A stretch of 64,000 nt of DNA from Symsagittifera roscoffensis (lineage: Eukaryota; Xenacoelomorpha; Acoela; Convolutidae), in the NCBI RefSeq assembly GCF_963678635.1, contig NC_087070.1, positions 43,198,988 through 43,262,987 of the forward strand, written 5' to 3'. Both the position numbers and the translations under genes were made by a program. The notes beneath the pieces were generated by a model. The model made no database searches. It was not told the DNA's origin and was given only the letters and a program-made list of their open reading frames with translations. Shown here piece by piece: positions 1 through 11,445 of the stretch (positions are counted from its first letter, which is position 1; each line of letters begins with the position of its first letter).

Positions 1-606
1 ACTTGCTCAAAAATGTGGTAGTTTAAAAATCATGTGATCCTTAGGCTATCATCGTATTTGCTGATTTCTTATAAAAGTTAGTACACAACTTTAAATGTAC
101 TAGTAACTTACTAGTAAGTAAAAGAGAGCTTATTACTAGTAAGTTTAATCAAATGAAATTTTTGAAAGAATTGAGGCTCAATTATCAGTCGAAAGAGCAG
201 ATGAACTTGTTTTCATAAACTGCAACGCTGCTTTACTTCATAATACTGATCATAATGATTATTTAGCCGATTTTGAGTTTGTGTAAGATGAATAATCTTC
301 AAACTTGGTAGTTTTCAAGCAGACCCTGAGTTTTTGAAACTTACTGGTAAGTAAAAGTAACTTACTAGCAAAAAAGTGGTAAATTACTAGCAACTTACTA
401 GCAAATGAATTTTACTTACTAGTAACTGCACTACCCTATATATACGCTTATACTTCAGATTTGAACACCAGTAACTTCCTACGTGCGTCTAATCCTTTCG
501 AAATTACCTACAAAAATGGATTTGGGCAAACAGAAAATGGGAATTTAAGACATCAACAAAGAGTCGTAGATAAGTTTTGTAACTAAATCAGTACGAATAG
601 AAGTAT

Positions 607-1124
607 AACAAGACTGCTCAAATCAGGGCGAAGCCCTGAATGTTCCGACTGCCTTTTAATGTTTATGGAGTAGAAGTAACATGAAAAAATTTAAATGTAA
701 TAAAATTAAATGAAAAAAAATGTTTTCTAAAGTTTGAAGTTTTTAATGAAATCATCCCCCCACATGCCATAAAAAATTCAAGAGAATAGATTTCGCTCAT
801 TGTATCAAATCAATTATGGCTAATAAGCTTCTTTCAACCAATTTGGAACGATTTCTAAGGCGGATTAAATTTCCGCTTACGCTTTAATAGCGCGAAATAT
901 GTCCCAAATTGGCCAAAATGGCAACCTTTAAACCCCCATAACTTTACAAAAAATGGTCACAAGTGAAATATTTTTTCAAATTTAAGCTCAGGACAACAAT
1001 TCTGTTTAAATGATTTAAAAAATTCTGTCAAAAATGGCTAGTTAAAAAGTCGAAAATTGTCTGAAGAAAATAAAACCCACCCTGAGCACAAATATTCAGT
1101 TACTTTCGTATTGAAAGTCGAAAC
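607..1124. repeat. Hairpin repeat R1 (~518 bp), copy in tandem unit 1
   Basis: This dispersed repeat begins AACAAGACTGCTC and carries a short hairpin, TCAGGGC-GAA-GCCCTGA, at its start. It has a second GC-rich palindromic patch around TTAATAGCGCGAAATATG and ends near the conserved TTACTTTCGTA. Sister copies lie at 1125, 2531, 3053, 4467 and 4989, and in the opposite orientation at about 7208-7745 and 13150-13648. Worn copies are visible near 9498-9820 and 15030-15322. There is no coding capacity. It behaves like a non-autonomous mobile element. Confidence 0.75.
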
Positions 1125-1452
1125 AACAAGACTGCTCGTATCAGGGAAAAGCCCTGAACGTTCCGACTGCCTTTCAAGGTATATGGAGCAGTAGTTACAT
1201 AAAAAAAATGTAATAAAATAAAATGAAAAAAAAACAAATTCTAAAATTTGAAGACTTTTCATAAAATCATCCCCCCACACGCCCTATGAAGAACAAAAGA
1301 ATAGATTTTAATTATTGTAACAAATCATTTAGGGCGAATAAGCTTCTCTCAACTAATTTGGAAAGATTTCTAAAACGGAATAAATCTCCGCTTACATATG
1401 TTTCTAAATTTCTAAATTTATGAGACTCGTAATAAAATTACGCGCACTTGCA

Positions 1453-1773
1453 ATGCCAGCAAGACTTAAATACAATTCACATTTCTTTAGCAACGAGAGG
1501 CAACTATTCAATCACAAAAAACCGCTTGCGGTCAAGTCCGCTTTTCTCGACACAACAAGAAGCTTCTACGTTAAGCCGCCTCAACTCAAAAATTGCACCA
1601 CACCCGTACTGCTAGAAAAAATTTTCGACAATAAAACATGCCTTCGACCAACTCTAATCAACAGTCTGTACGCACCAGGTGAAACTGCTGTTTTCGCTGC
1701 ATTTGAAGGTCTAGAACGGCTTGTGGAAGCTCCTATAGATAAATTATTTTTTTTATCTAATGAGAAATTATGA
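1453..1773 (+). CDS. Hypothetical 106-aa protein of the tandem unit, copy 1
   Basis: An ATG at 1453 opens 106 codons ending TGA at 1771-1773. The same ORF recurs in the next unit at 3381 with a single visible amino-acid difference (Pro/Ala after CTT). An upstream ATG at 1420 extends it in this unit only. The product is basic and slightly hydrophobic, with no signal peptide, membrane span or family motif that I recognise. It overlaps by ATGA with a second short ORF (1770-1946). Unit-wide near-identity means conservation of the ORF alone does not prove selection. It could be a captured host exon or a remnant of a transposon protein. I assign no function. Confidence 0.35.
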   Translation: MPARLKYNSHFFSNERQLFNHKKPLAVKSAFLDTTRSFYVKPPQLKNCTTPVLLEKIFDNKTCLRPTLINSLYAPGETAVFAAFEGLERLVEAPIDKLFFLSNEKL

Positions 1774-1946
1774 CAATTAATTGCAACGGGCCTTTACGCT
1801 GCGCAAACAAAGTTTGTTCGATTCTAAAACAGTTGAAAAGAAACAAAAAGTTTTACAAAGTAGAAGAAAATTTAGACATGGTACAAAACTATGGAATTAA
1901 TTCTGCACAGTACAACTATGGACAAACTTGCTCAAAAATGTGGTAG
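1770..1946 (+). CDS. Hypothetical 58-aa protein, second ORF of unit 1
   Basis: This starts with the ATG of the ATGA that stops the 106-aa ORF and runs 58 codons to TAG at 1944-1946. It matches the 65-aa ORF at 3698-3895, but near the 3' end (about 1915) it lacks a few bases found in unit 2, so its last ~13 residues are read in a different frame. It has cysteines in its first third (CNGPLRC-ANKVC) and a lysine-rich middle. The CxxxxxC-xxxxC spacing could bind metal, but this is speculation. Confidence 0.25.
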   Translation: MTINCNGPLRCANKVCSILKQLKRNKKFYKVEENLDMVQNYGINSAQYNYGQTCSKMW

Positions 1947-3380
1947 TTTAAAAATCAAGTGATCCTTAGGCTATCATCGTATTTGCTGATTTCTTATAAA
2001 AGTTAGTACACAACTTTAAATGTACTAGTAACTTACTAGTAAGTAAAATAAGGCTTATTACTAGTAGGTTTAATCAAATGAAATTTTTGAAAGAATTGAG
2101 GCTCAATTATCAGTCGAAAGAGCAGATGAACTTGTTTTCATAAACTGCAACGCTGCTTTACTTCATAATACTGATCATAATGATTATTTAGCCGATTTTG
2201 AGTTTGTGTAAGATGAATAATCTTCAAACTTGGTAGTTTTCAAGCAGACCCTGAGTTTTTGAAACTTACTGGTAAGTAAAAGTAACTTACTAGCAAAAAA
2301 GTGGTAAATTACTAGCAACTTACTAGCAAATGAATTTTACTTACTAGTAACTGCACTACCCTATATATACGCTTATACTTCAGATTTGAACACCAGTAAC
2401 TTCCTACGTGCGTCTAATCCTTTCGAAATTACGTACAAAAATGGATTTGGGCAAACAGAAAATGGGAATTTAAGACATCAACAAAGAGTCGTAGATAAGT
2501 TTTGTAACTAAATCAGTACGAATAGAAGTATAACAAGACTGCTCAAATCAGGGCGAAGCCCTGAATGTTCCGACTGCCTTTTAATGTTTATGGAGTAGAA
2601 GTAACATGAAAAAATTTAAATGTAAAAAAATTAAATGAAAAAAAAAAATGTTTTCTAAAGTTTGAAGTTTTTAATGAAATCATCCCCCCACATGCCATAT
2701 AAAGTTCAAGAGAAAAAATTTCGCTCATTGCATCAAATCAATTATGGCAAATAAGCTTCTTTCAACCAATTTGGAACGATTTCTAAGGCGGATTAAATTT
2801 CCGCTTACGCTTTAATAGCGCGAAATATGTCCCAAGTTGGCCAAAATGGCAACCTTTAAACCCCCATAACTTTACAAAAAATGGTCACAAGTGAAATATC
2901 TTTTCAAATTTAAGCTCAGGACAACAATGTTGTTTAAATGATTTAAAAAATTCTGTCAAAAATGGCTAGTTAAAAAGTCGAAAATTGTCTGAAGAAAATA
3001 AAACCCACCCTGAGCACAAATATTCCGTTACTTTCGTATTGAAAGTCGAAACAACAAGACTGCTCGTATCAGGGAAAAGCCCTGAACGTTCCGACTGCCT
3101 TTCAAGGTATATGGAGCAGTAGTTACATAAAAAAATGTAATAAAATATAATGAAAAAAAAACAAATTCTAAAATTTGAAGATTTTTCATAAAAATCATCC
3201 CCCCACACGCCCTATGAAGAACAAAAGAATAGATTTCAATTATTGTAACAAATCATTTAGGGCGATTAAGCTTCTCTCAACTAATTTGGAAAGATTTCTA
3301 AAACGGAATAAATCTCCGCTTACATATGTTTCTAAATTTCTAAATTTATTTGACTCGTAATAAAATTACGCGCACTTGCA

Positions 3381-3701
3381 ATGCCAGCAAGACTTAAATA
3401 CAATTCACATTTCTTTAGCAACGAGAGGCAACTATTCAATCACAAAAAACCGCTTGCGGTCAAGTCCGCTTTTCTCGACACAACAAGAAGCTTCTACGTT
3501 AAGCCGCCTCAACTCAAAAATTGCACCACAGCCGTACTGCTAGAAAAAATTTTCGACAATAAAACATGCCTTCGACCAACTCTAATCAACAGTCTGTACG
3601 CACCAGGTGAAACTGCTGTTTTCGCTGCATTTGAAGGTCTAGAACGGCTTGTGGAAGCTCCTATAGACAAATTATTTTTTTTATCTAATGAGAAATTATG
3701 A
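3381..3701 (+). CDS. Hypothetical 106-aa protein of the tandem unit, copy 2
   Basis: This is the second copy of the ORF at 1453-1773, of identical length. It ends TTATGA, which also supplies the ATG of the next ORF (3698). The sequence has no recognisable domain. Both copies staying open over 106 codons in AT-rich DNA is mild support for coding. The high identity of the array units is an alternative explanation. Confidence 0.35.
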   Translation: MPARLKYNSHFFSNERQLFNHKKPLAVKSAFLDTTRSFYVKPPQLKNCTTAVLLEKIFDNKTCLRPTLINSLYAPGETAVFAAFEGLERLVEAPIDKLFFLSNEKL

Positions 3702-3895
3702 ATATTAATTGCAACGGGCCTTTACGCTGCGCAAACAAAGTTTGTTCGATTCTAAAACAGATGAAAAGAAACAAAAAGTTTTACAAAGTAGAAGAAAATT
3801 TAGACATGGTACAAAGCTATGGAATTAATTCTGCACAGTACAATACAACTATGGACAAACTTGCTCAAAAATGTGGTAATTTAAAAATCATGTGA
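3698..3895 (+). CDS. Hypothetical 65-aa protein, second ORF of unit 2
   Basis: The 65-codon ORF begins in the ATGA overlap with the 106-aa ORF and ends TGA at 3893-3895. It runs across the unit boundary at 3859, so its last codons lie in the next repeat copy. Two cysteine pairs near the N terminus and a basic centre are visible. No family is recognised. The ATGA arrangement would allow coupled translation, though in a eukaryote the two frames might instead be parts of one product joined by splicing. Confidence 0.28.
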   Translation: MNINCNGPLRCANKVCSILKQMKRNKKFYKVEENLDMVQSYGINSAQYNTTMDKLAQKCGNLKIM

Positions 3896-4466
3896 TCCTT
3901 AGGCTATCATCAAATTTGCTGATTTCTTACAAAAGTTAGTACACAACTTTAAATGTACTAGTAACTTACTAGTAAGTAAAATAAGGCTTATTACTAGTAG
4001 GTTTAATCAAATGAAATTTTTGAAAGAATTGAGGCTCAATTATCAGTCGAAAGAGCAGATGAACTTGTTTTCATAAACTGCAACGCTGCTTTACTTCATA
4101 ATACTGATCATAATGATTCTTTAGCCGATTTTGAGTTTGTGTAAGATGAATAATCTTCAAACTTGGTAGTTTTCAAGCAGACCCTGAGTTTTTGAAACTT
4201 ACTGGTAAGTAAAAGTAACTTACTAGCAAAAAAGTGGTAAATTACTAGCAACTTACTAGCAAATGAATTTTACTTACTAGTAACTGCACTACCCTAAATA
4301 TACGCTTATATTTCAGATTTGAACACCAGTAACTTCCTACGTGCGTCTAATCCTTTCGAAATTACCTACAAAAATGGATTTGGGCAAACAGAAAATGGGA
4401 ATTTAAGACATATCAACAAAGAGTCGTAGATAAGTTTTGTAACTAAAGCAGTACGAATAGAAGTAT

Positions 4467-5510
4467 AACAAGACTGCTCAAATCAGGGCGAAGCGCTGAA
4501 TGTTCCGACTGCCTTTCAATGTTTATGCAGTAGAAGTAACATGAAAAAATTTAAATGTAATAAAATTAAATGAAAAAAAAAATGTTTTCTAAAGTTTGAA
4601 GTTTTTAACGAAATCATCCCCCCACATGCCATATTAAGTTCAAGAAAATAGATTTCGCTCATTGTATCAATTCAATTATGGCAAATAAGCTTCTTTCAAC
4701 CATTTTGGAACGATTTCTAAGGCGGATTAAATTTCCGCTTACGCGTTAATAGCGCGAAATATATCGCGCGGTAATTGTCCCAAATTGGCCAAAATGGCAA
4801 CCTTTAAACCCCCATAACTTTACGAAAAATGGTCACAAGTGAAATATCTGTTTAAATTTAAGCTCAAGACAACAATGCTGTTTAAATGATTTTAAAAATT
4901 CTGTCAAAAATGGCTAGTTAAAAAGTCGAAATATGTCTGAAGAAAATAAAACCCACCCTGAGCACAAATATTCCGTTACTTTCGTATTGAAAGTCGAAAC
5001 AACAAGACTGCTCGTATCAGGGCAAAGCCCTGAACGTTCCGACTGCCTTTCAAGGTATATGGAGCAGTAGTTACATAAAAAAATGTAATAAAATAAAATG
5101 AAAAAAAAAACAAATTCTAAAATTTGAAGATTTTTCATAAAATCATCCCCCCACACGCCTTATGAAGAACAAAAGAATAGATTTTGATTACTGTAACAAA
5201 TCATTTAGGGCGAATAAGCTTCTCTCAACTAATTTGGAAAGATTTCTAAGACGGAATAAATCTCCGCTTACGCGTTAATAGCGCGAAATATATCGCGCAA
5301 TAATTGTCCCAAATTGGCAAAAACGGCAATGTTTAAACCCCTAAAACTTTACGAAAATTGATCACAGGTAAAATATCTTTTCAAATTGATACCTTTTGAA
5401 TGATATAAAAAAATTCCGTCAAAACTGGCTAGATAAAAAGTCGAAGTTTGTCTGAAGAAAAAAACCACCGGAGCACAAAAATTCCGTTACTTTCGTAGCG
5501 GAAAATAACT
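4467..5510. repeat. Two R1 hairpin repeats, back to back, at the end of the array
   Basis: Two head-to-tail R1 copies are present (starts at about 4467 and 4989). The first hairpin here is damaged (GGGCGAAGCGCTGA), while the second reads CAGGGCAAAGCCCTG. The GC patch is longest in this unit and includes GCGCGAAATATATCGCGC, itself a perfect hairpin. The second copy extends to TTCCGTTACTTTCGTAGCGG and then runs into a sequence (5517-5600) shared with 13025-13090. Confidence 0.75.
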
Positions 5511-5720
5511 ATAATTTCTGACTTAATAATTTTGTTCTTTTTTGAAAATCTAACGACCAAAAATTATGATCTTTATCAGTAAAATGGAACTTTACTAATT
5601 AGTTCAGTGTTAACTTCATAAAGAGCCGATGCTGCTGATCATACTGCTACCGCGCTTCGAAATAGTTATTTTTAAGAGTGTATTGAGTCATATTGAAGAC
5701 TCAAAACATTCTTAAAAGAA

Positions 5721-6595
5721 CCCGCATTCAGTTTCAAGCGTTAATAATCAATTTTATTACAATTTTGGTACCAGTCTCACTAAAACTGGGAAACAATCGA
5801 TTTTAATCACTTAGTAATCGTTTATAATATCTCTTTTTAAAATCAAATTATAACTAATTATAATCCATTATAATCGATTATAATCGATTATTTATTCGTC
5901 TATTTTTGATACAATTATAATCGATTTTAATTGATAATAATCCGTTTTTTGTCCATTTTGTCTTCAAAGCTGCATCTAAATTGTTTAAATTTTATGCTTT
6001 TTGTAGACGTTGGTTCCTATGAAAAATGAGAAAATTTTTTAAAAGTTTTCTAATCAATTCAAATTATAATGTGGCTTTTTTTCATTTTTTCCTCATTAGA
6101 GTTGTTTTGTGATCATATTTTAAGCTTTTTTAACCACCAAAACATCAGCAAATTATTTCATTTCATTATTGATTTGGAAGATTTTTTTTCATCTACCGCG
6201 GGAACCTTTTCACTTATATGAAGGATCTCTATGAAACTTTTGTTTCGTGGTACAACTTTGTGTTCAGATGAACTAAAGTGTTCAAGAATTTTCTTAGTGA
6301 CACAAAAATAATAACCCGTAAGATTTAATTCGAATATAGTTTTGAATTGACAAAATTTAGGCAAAATAAGAGATTGTAATTGATTATAATTGAATTTAAG
6401 GGTTTTTTGTAAGAACTATAATCAATTATAATCGATTATAAGAGATTATAATCTCTTGGAAAATATTACGATTAGAATCAATTATAAATCCTTTAAACAC
6501 CTAATTTTGGTAATTATAATCATTTATAATTGTCAAAAAAAATCATCATAATAATCCGTTATAATCAATTACTTACGCCTAAACTTGGTTGCGGG
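5721..6595. mobile_element. AT-rich MITE family M1, copy 1
   Basis: This element is flanked by CCCGCATTCAG on the left and a worn CTTGGTTGCGGG on the right, which are inverted. It is filled with many copies of ATAATCGATTATAAT-like palindromes. A central non-palindromic stretch (about 6180-6300) includes TCATCTACCGCGGGA and GAAACTTTTGTTTCGTGGTA, which is shared with the second copy at 15369-16273. No ORF of note is present. The short terminal inverted repeats and lack of coding suggest a DNA-transposon derivative. Confidence 0.7.
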
Positions 6596-6599
6596 AATA

Positions 6600-7200
6600 T
6601 CTACATTTACTACCGCATTTTTAAATCAAAATCAGTCAGAAAACCAATCGCGCTTCTCTGATTCATCGATGGAGCTCCGCTGATATGTTGCTGATTCAAC
6701 CCTGACCAACATAATGCTTCCAACATTAATTCTGCGATGTTTTCATTTGGAATATAAAAGTATAAAGATTCCTATTATTATTGTTGTCTTGATAGCTCAG
6801 ATGTGAGTTTGATTTTTTCTGTAGATGTTAGAAATGAAAATTTTTATATCTCTGTGTTGTTTTTTTTTTCTGTTATTTTTTTCAGTCAGTGTTTTCGTAT
6901 ATTTTTGCTGTTTTTGATTGTTTTATATTTATTTAGTTATTGCTGTAATTTAAAAAATGGTTAATATTTCTGACCCTGGAGTGAATCAGTTTCTCATGAA
7001 TTTCGATTGGAGTTTGGTTTTTGCTCTGCAGTTTTTCTTCTAGATATTTTGATAACTGTTAAAATAGTTTCAGTAATCGGGTAACTGGTTTTTGTGCTCA
7101 GTTGAAAAACTTTGTTGCTGTACAGGTCTGTAGTCGCTTTTATTAATGCTATTATAGTGTTTGAGTGAAAGCTATGTAATATATGTTGTACATCATATAT
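6600..7200. other. AT-rich spacer, no gene seen
   Basis: T-rich unique-looking DNA lies between the M1 element and an R1 repeat. The only features are poly-T runs and a TTTTTTTCAG at about 6875-6885 that could serve as a splice acceptor on the plus strand. I see no adjoining exon. Confidence 0.5.
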
Positions 7201-7207
7201 TGTTCCG

Positions 7208-7745
7208 TCTTTCGATACGAAAGTAACGGAATATTTGTGCTTGGGGTGGTTTTTTTTTCTTCAGACAAATTTCGACTTTTTAACTAGCCATTTTTGACGG
7301 AATTTTTTTTATATCATTCAAAAGTTATTGTTGTCCTGAGCTTAAATTTGAAACGATATTTCACCTGTGATCATTTTTCGTAAAGTTATGAGGGTTTAAA
7401 GATTGCCATTTTGGCCATTTTGACTAATTTGGTACAATTAACGCGCGATATAATTCGCGCTATTAACGCGTAAGCAGAGATCTAATCCGTCTTATAAATC
7501 GTTCCAAATTGGTTGAACGAAGCTTATTTGCCATAATTGATGTGTTACAAGGAACGAAAACTATCTTTTTGTACTTTATATGGCGAGTGGGGGGATGATT
7601 TTCATAAAAAATTTCAAACTTTAGAAAAAAAAATTTCATTTTATTTTATTTCATATAATGTTTTTATGTTATTACTGCTGCTCCATAAACCTTCAAAAGC
7701 AGTCGGAACATTCAGGGCTTCGCCCTGATACGAGCAGTCTTGTTT
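7208..7745. repeat. R1 hairpin repeat, inverted copy
   Basis: This reads in the opposite direction to the copies in the tandem array. It starts at TACGAAAGTAACGGAA and ends GGGCTTCGCCCTGA-TACGAGCAGTCTTG. The 7-bp hairpin stem GGGC/GCCC is intact. Its internal ORF (7537-7728) is just the repeat read through and is not counted as a gene. Confidence 0.75.
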
Positions 7746-8508
7746 TTATTATTTTGAAACACTCTTGATATTCAGCGGTTTCTATGGTTATTGTATTGTG
7801 CTGATTGTAACCTGAGCTGCTTGATTGATTTCGTGATTAGAATTAGCTATAAAAGATTATGTTTCAATTTAAATCTTTGGGTCGAGTAGAGTTTCACTTC
7901 CTATAAACTTTTTAAAAAGTTATCAAGATTACCTTCAGCTAGTAGTTGTTTAGTGAGCCTATCTTGTTTAAAAATTGCTTGTCTACTTGGAAGATTTTGA
8001 TGCTTCCTTATACTAGAATAGTTGAAAATGTGTTTTTCCATGATTTTAGACGTTTTTGCAATTAAAAGAGCCATGTTTTGCTATTGTAAGAGCCAAGTGA
8101 TGTTTTTGCCTTTATAAGAGCCATCTCAAGGGAAAATGGGACAAAATTGTGTTTTGTTTTACAATAAACGCTTTTGAGACACATTTAGTTCTCATACGTG
8201 AATCATATATGACAATATGAATCATATATGAAGCTGATAACTGACAATATTGTCGGAAACTATCCGCAAATCCTTGGCTGATTGCTTGGACCAATCAAAA
8301 GCTTCTGATCTGGATAGAAATTTTATATCGATACTCTAATCTAACTTTCTCTGTTTTCTGTATAGAAACTATTTATTTCTCATCTATCTGTAGAAATTTA
8401 ATTACAATTTCTAGAGCGAATAACCTAAAATCAGTTCACTGTTCAATCGCAACGGTACATGCGTTTACTCTACAAAATTTGAACATTCACATTAGTCGTA
8501 GTTATTAT

Positions 8509-8964
8509 GGGTGCCGGACATCAAGCCGACGGGACTTCAAGCCGAATGGTAAAATTAGGGACTTCAAGCCGAATAATTCCTTATGAAGTCGTGAAATATG
8601 AACAATTTGAAAACTTTTTTGAAGAATTTTTGAATTTCATGATCTTTCTTCACTAGTTATTGGCGTTTGCATATAATTTAAGCCTCCAAATGATGTTCCG
8701 GAAAGTTGAAAAGTAAAACATGGTTGAAGGCATTTTTCATTGTTATAATTTATGCATTTCAAAAACCGACTGATATTATTAACGGATGCGAATCACAAGT
8801 GGTGCATTGTCATGAATAACGCTTATTATGCATTAACTTGCCAAAATTTTAGAAAAGCAACATTTTGCAGATGATAAAAAAGCGTTTTGGGGTGCTTGTA
8901 AAGTTTTAATTTCGGCTTGAAGTCTCTTCGGCTTGAAGTCCCGTCGGCTTGTTGTCCTAGACCC
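8509..8964. mobile_element. MITE with ~37-bp terminal inverted repeats (family M2)
   Basis: Left end 8516-8545 and right end 8928-8957 are inverted copies over 30 bp with one mismatch (core AAGCCGACGGGACTTCAAGC). The inversion continues outward more weakly to GGGT / ACCC. A second, shorter inverted unit (GACTTCAAGCCGAA) is nested inside both ends. The interior is AT-rich and non-coding. No clear target duplication is visible. The structure is that of a non-autonomous DNA transposon. Confidence 0.85.
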
Positions 8965-11200
8965 AATGTAAACGTCTATCTTTTGGTAGATCAGGTGTTC
9001 TAGCCCCCTCTGTAGATTTTTTTGTAGTTAGAAATAGCCTAGATTTAGGTAACTTTTGATCAAAAGTTTCCGATCTTTACATTCTTTAGATTAGAACTTG
9101 AGTATTTGTTAAAGAATAAATAAAGAAATTGTTCGGTACGGGTGTTGAAAACTTTGACTTTTTTCAAAAAAAATCTACAATAAGCCATGCTATGAATAAA
9201 TTGTACATAAAATCATCAATTTCCTATGTTATTTGTAGTCTTGTTAATTAACGAGTGGTGAAATATAATGGCCGTACTCGATTTCTGATCAATGGAAAAG
9301 GTGATGTATAACCTGTGAAAAATTTAATTAAAGACTGATCTTGTTCTTTTTGCCTTTTGATGTTGTATTTTACAAATACTATAAAAACTTTGATTTTAAA
9401 AATTTCGACTCATTTTATTTCCAGCTTCCTAATTGTTTTAAATATCGTGCGTTATGTTCTCTTCAACAAGGTGTTTAATTACAGAGATCCTAATTAGTAA
9501 CAAGACTGCTCGTATTAAGGAAAAACCCAAAAACTTTTAGATGCTTTTTAAGCCCATAGAGTAGTGTTCTCTATTCAAAAAAAGTACAGAAATTTTCAAA
9601 CAGAAAAAACTGAGCATTTTTCCGAAAACCATCTCCTCGCACGTTACGTTATCTAAAACATAATGTGATATATATTGCTCCCAGCAAAATTTGAGCTAAG
9701 GACAACAATACTGTCTCCGCCAAAAATGGCTGTCAAAAAATCAATATTTGGGCGAGAACAGACTACTCTGAACGCAAAAATTCCGTTTATTTTCGTCAAA
9801 AGTCGGAACAATGATCAACAGTGATCACAAGTTATTTGTCACATTTTTAGGTTTTGGGTTGGCTTCAATTTGTACGCGCTTAGTTTTTCTTGAAAGTTCC
9901 CTCTAAAAGAATGTGATTGCCCTCTTTTAAAAGTACCATTTCGTGTTTTCAAATGTGATTAAATGTCTATGTCCTTTAATTTAAATTTCTCTCAAAAATA
10001 GGATTTGCGGAGATTTTTTCAATCTTTTTTCAATTTACTGCAAATCTTCAAACTGTTAAGGACCAAGTGGAATTTGAGGTTGCGGTTGGTTTTCTGAAGA
10101 CAGTTAAAGATAAAGGTTGTTGATTCATTATATGATATTGTTAGTATTTCTTAAAAACACATAAATTTGATGTTTCTCAAGTCTCACAACGTTTTTTGTT
10201 CTGAACTTCAAATAAAGTGAGGGAAAACTTGAGCTCGGTATGATTGACCTTTCTTCATACACAATTTGTTTTTAATTAACCATTTTTGAGTCTTTAAATC
10301 ATCTGGGAAGCTATTGATGATGATAGGTTGAAAAGTAAATAGAGATTTAAGTAGATAACTAGCACGCTTTATTTTTCTTAGCTTGACGACAGTTTGACAC
10401 AATTTTTGTATTTTGTTTCAAAGTTTCGCCTGTTTCGATTTACTACCTAATGCGCATTGAAGTCCCACAAAACTTCTTGCTATTACCTGGCTTATAAATT
10501 GTTGCAAGTTGAAAAAAGGCACGCTCTTTCATTTTGAGAATACTTTACTAGACAATAAAAACGTCACTCCGTTTTTACATAGAATCTCGAGAAACTTTTT
10601 TAAAACAAATTCCCTGAAAAAGGTCAGAAAATTTTTCTTAAGAAAGAATTTCACCAAAATTTTAAAGTCAAAAACTATTTGATGGGTGTTGAAAAGCAGA
10701 AGTGTTCAGAGTTTTTCTTTGATGCAAGCAATTTTGTTATAAGAAATATATTTTTAGGCAGAAACAAAAGTGGGAGAGAAACAAAAAACCTCAAGTGTTT
10801 TGAGGCCACAGCAGGCACTGTGTAGGCGCATTGTTTGGTGCATGTAGATCAATGGAATGTTTAAGCGTTTCCAAAATAAGAACGAACTTTATTTAATGTA
10901 TATTTTGCGGGCACGATAGTTTTTTTGCGGATTATACATCAAGCAAATTTTTGAAGCAATTTTTGGCGGTACAATGCTTTCTTTGGCTACTTGTTTCGTG
11001 GAATCCAAAAACATCAAATAAGATCAAAGAAAACTAGCACTGTCGCGGATTTCGCACTGAATATGTTTTCGGCATGTTTACGAATCTGCGTACACTTCGC
11101 AAAGTACACAGTTTGGCCTCGTAATGACGAGAAGTCTGTTGTATATACTTCTCTGCTCTCAAAAAGTACGAAACGACTAGTTGTCAGCTCTAAAATATTA
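8965..11200. other. AT-rich intergenic DNA with a worn R1 repeat
   Basis: No supported gene is present. A degraded R1-like copy is recognisable around 9498-9820 (AACAAGACTGCTCG at its start, then TTCCGTTTATTTTCGTC near its end). Candidate acceptors such as TTTCCAG near 9422 occur without an exon-like ORF. The two overlapping ORFs at 10991-11328 on opposite strands are not supported by codon bias or splice context. Confidence 0.5.
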
Positions 11201-11204
11201 GAGA

Positions 11205-11445
11205 GTCTTAAAACTTTTCTTTTTTTTGCTTGATCAAGTAAAAAATTAAATTTGGGTAGGTTGACTCTGAAATCACATTGAACGTTTTTCAGCGGTGAGA
11301 TATGCTGCATTGAAAAAAATTCACACAATTTAGTTTAAAATTCAGCTAAAACAAACTCCAGTGTGATTTTAGAGTCAACCTACCCAAATATAATTTTTGT
11401 CTTTGATCAAGCAGAAAAAAGAGAAAAGCTTCAAAACTACCTAAT
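11205..11445. repeat. Long fold-back (inverted repeat) element
   Basis: An arm at about 11226-11278, containing TTTGGGTAGGTTGACTCT, is mirrored at about 11359-11412 by AGAGTCAACCTACCCAAA, with ~80 bp between. The similarity extends outward through GCTTGATCAA / TTGATCAAGC and a T-rich/A-rich pair, giving arms of roughly 70 bp. No coding is seen. It probably is a small fold-back MITE. Confidence 0.8.

Larger units (their letters stand above)
1..5510. repeat. Tandem array of ~1.93 kb macrosatellite units
   Basis: Three head-to-tail units are visible, beginning at 1, 1926 and 3859 (each starts ACTTGCTCAAAAATGTGG), so the period is 1925-1933 bp. Units are nearly identical by eye. Each contains a patch of ACTTACTAGTAAGT-like palindromes (about 100-440 in unit 1), two back-to-back copies of a ~518-bp hairpin repeat (from 607 and 1125 in unit 1), and in units 1 and 2 a ~0.5 kb ORF-bearing segment. 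Unit 3 has a longer second hairpin repeat, lacks the ORF segment and ends the array near 5510. The window opens inside the array, so its true size is unknown. Confidence 0.93.
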
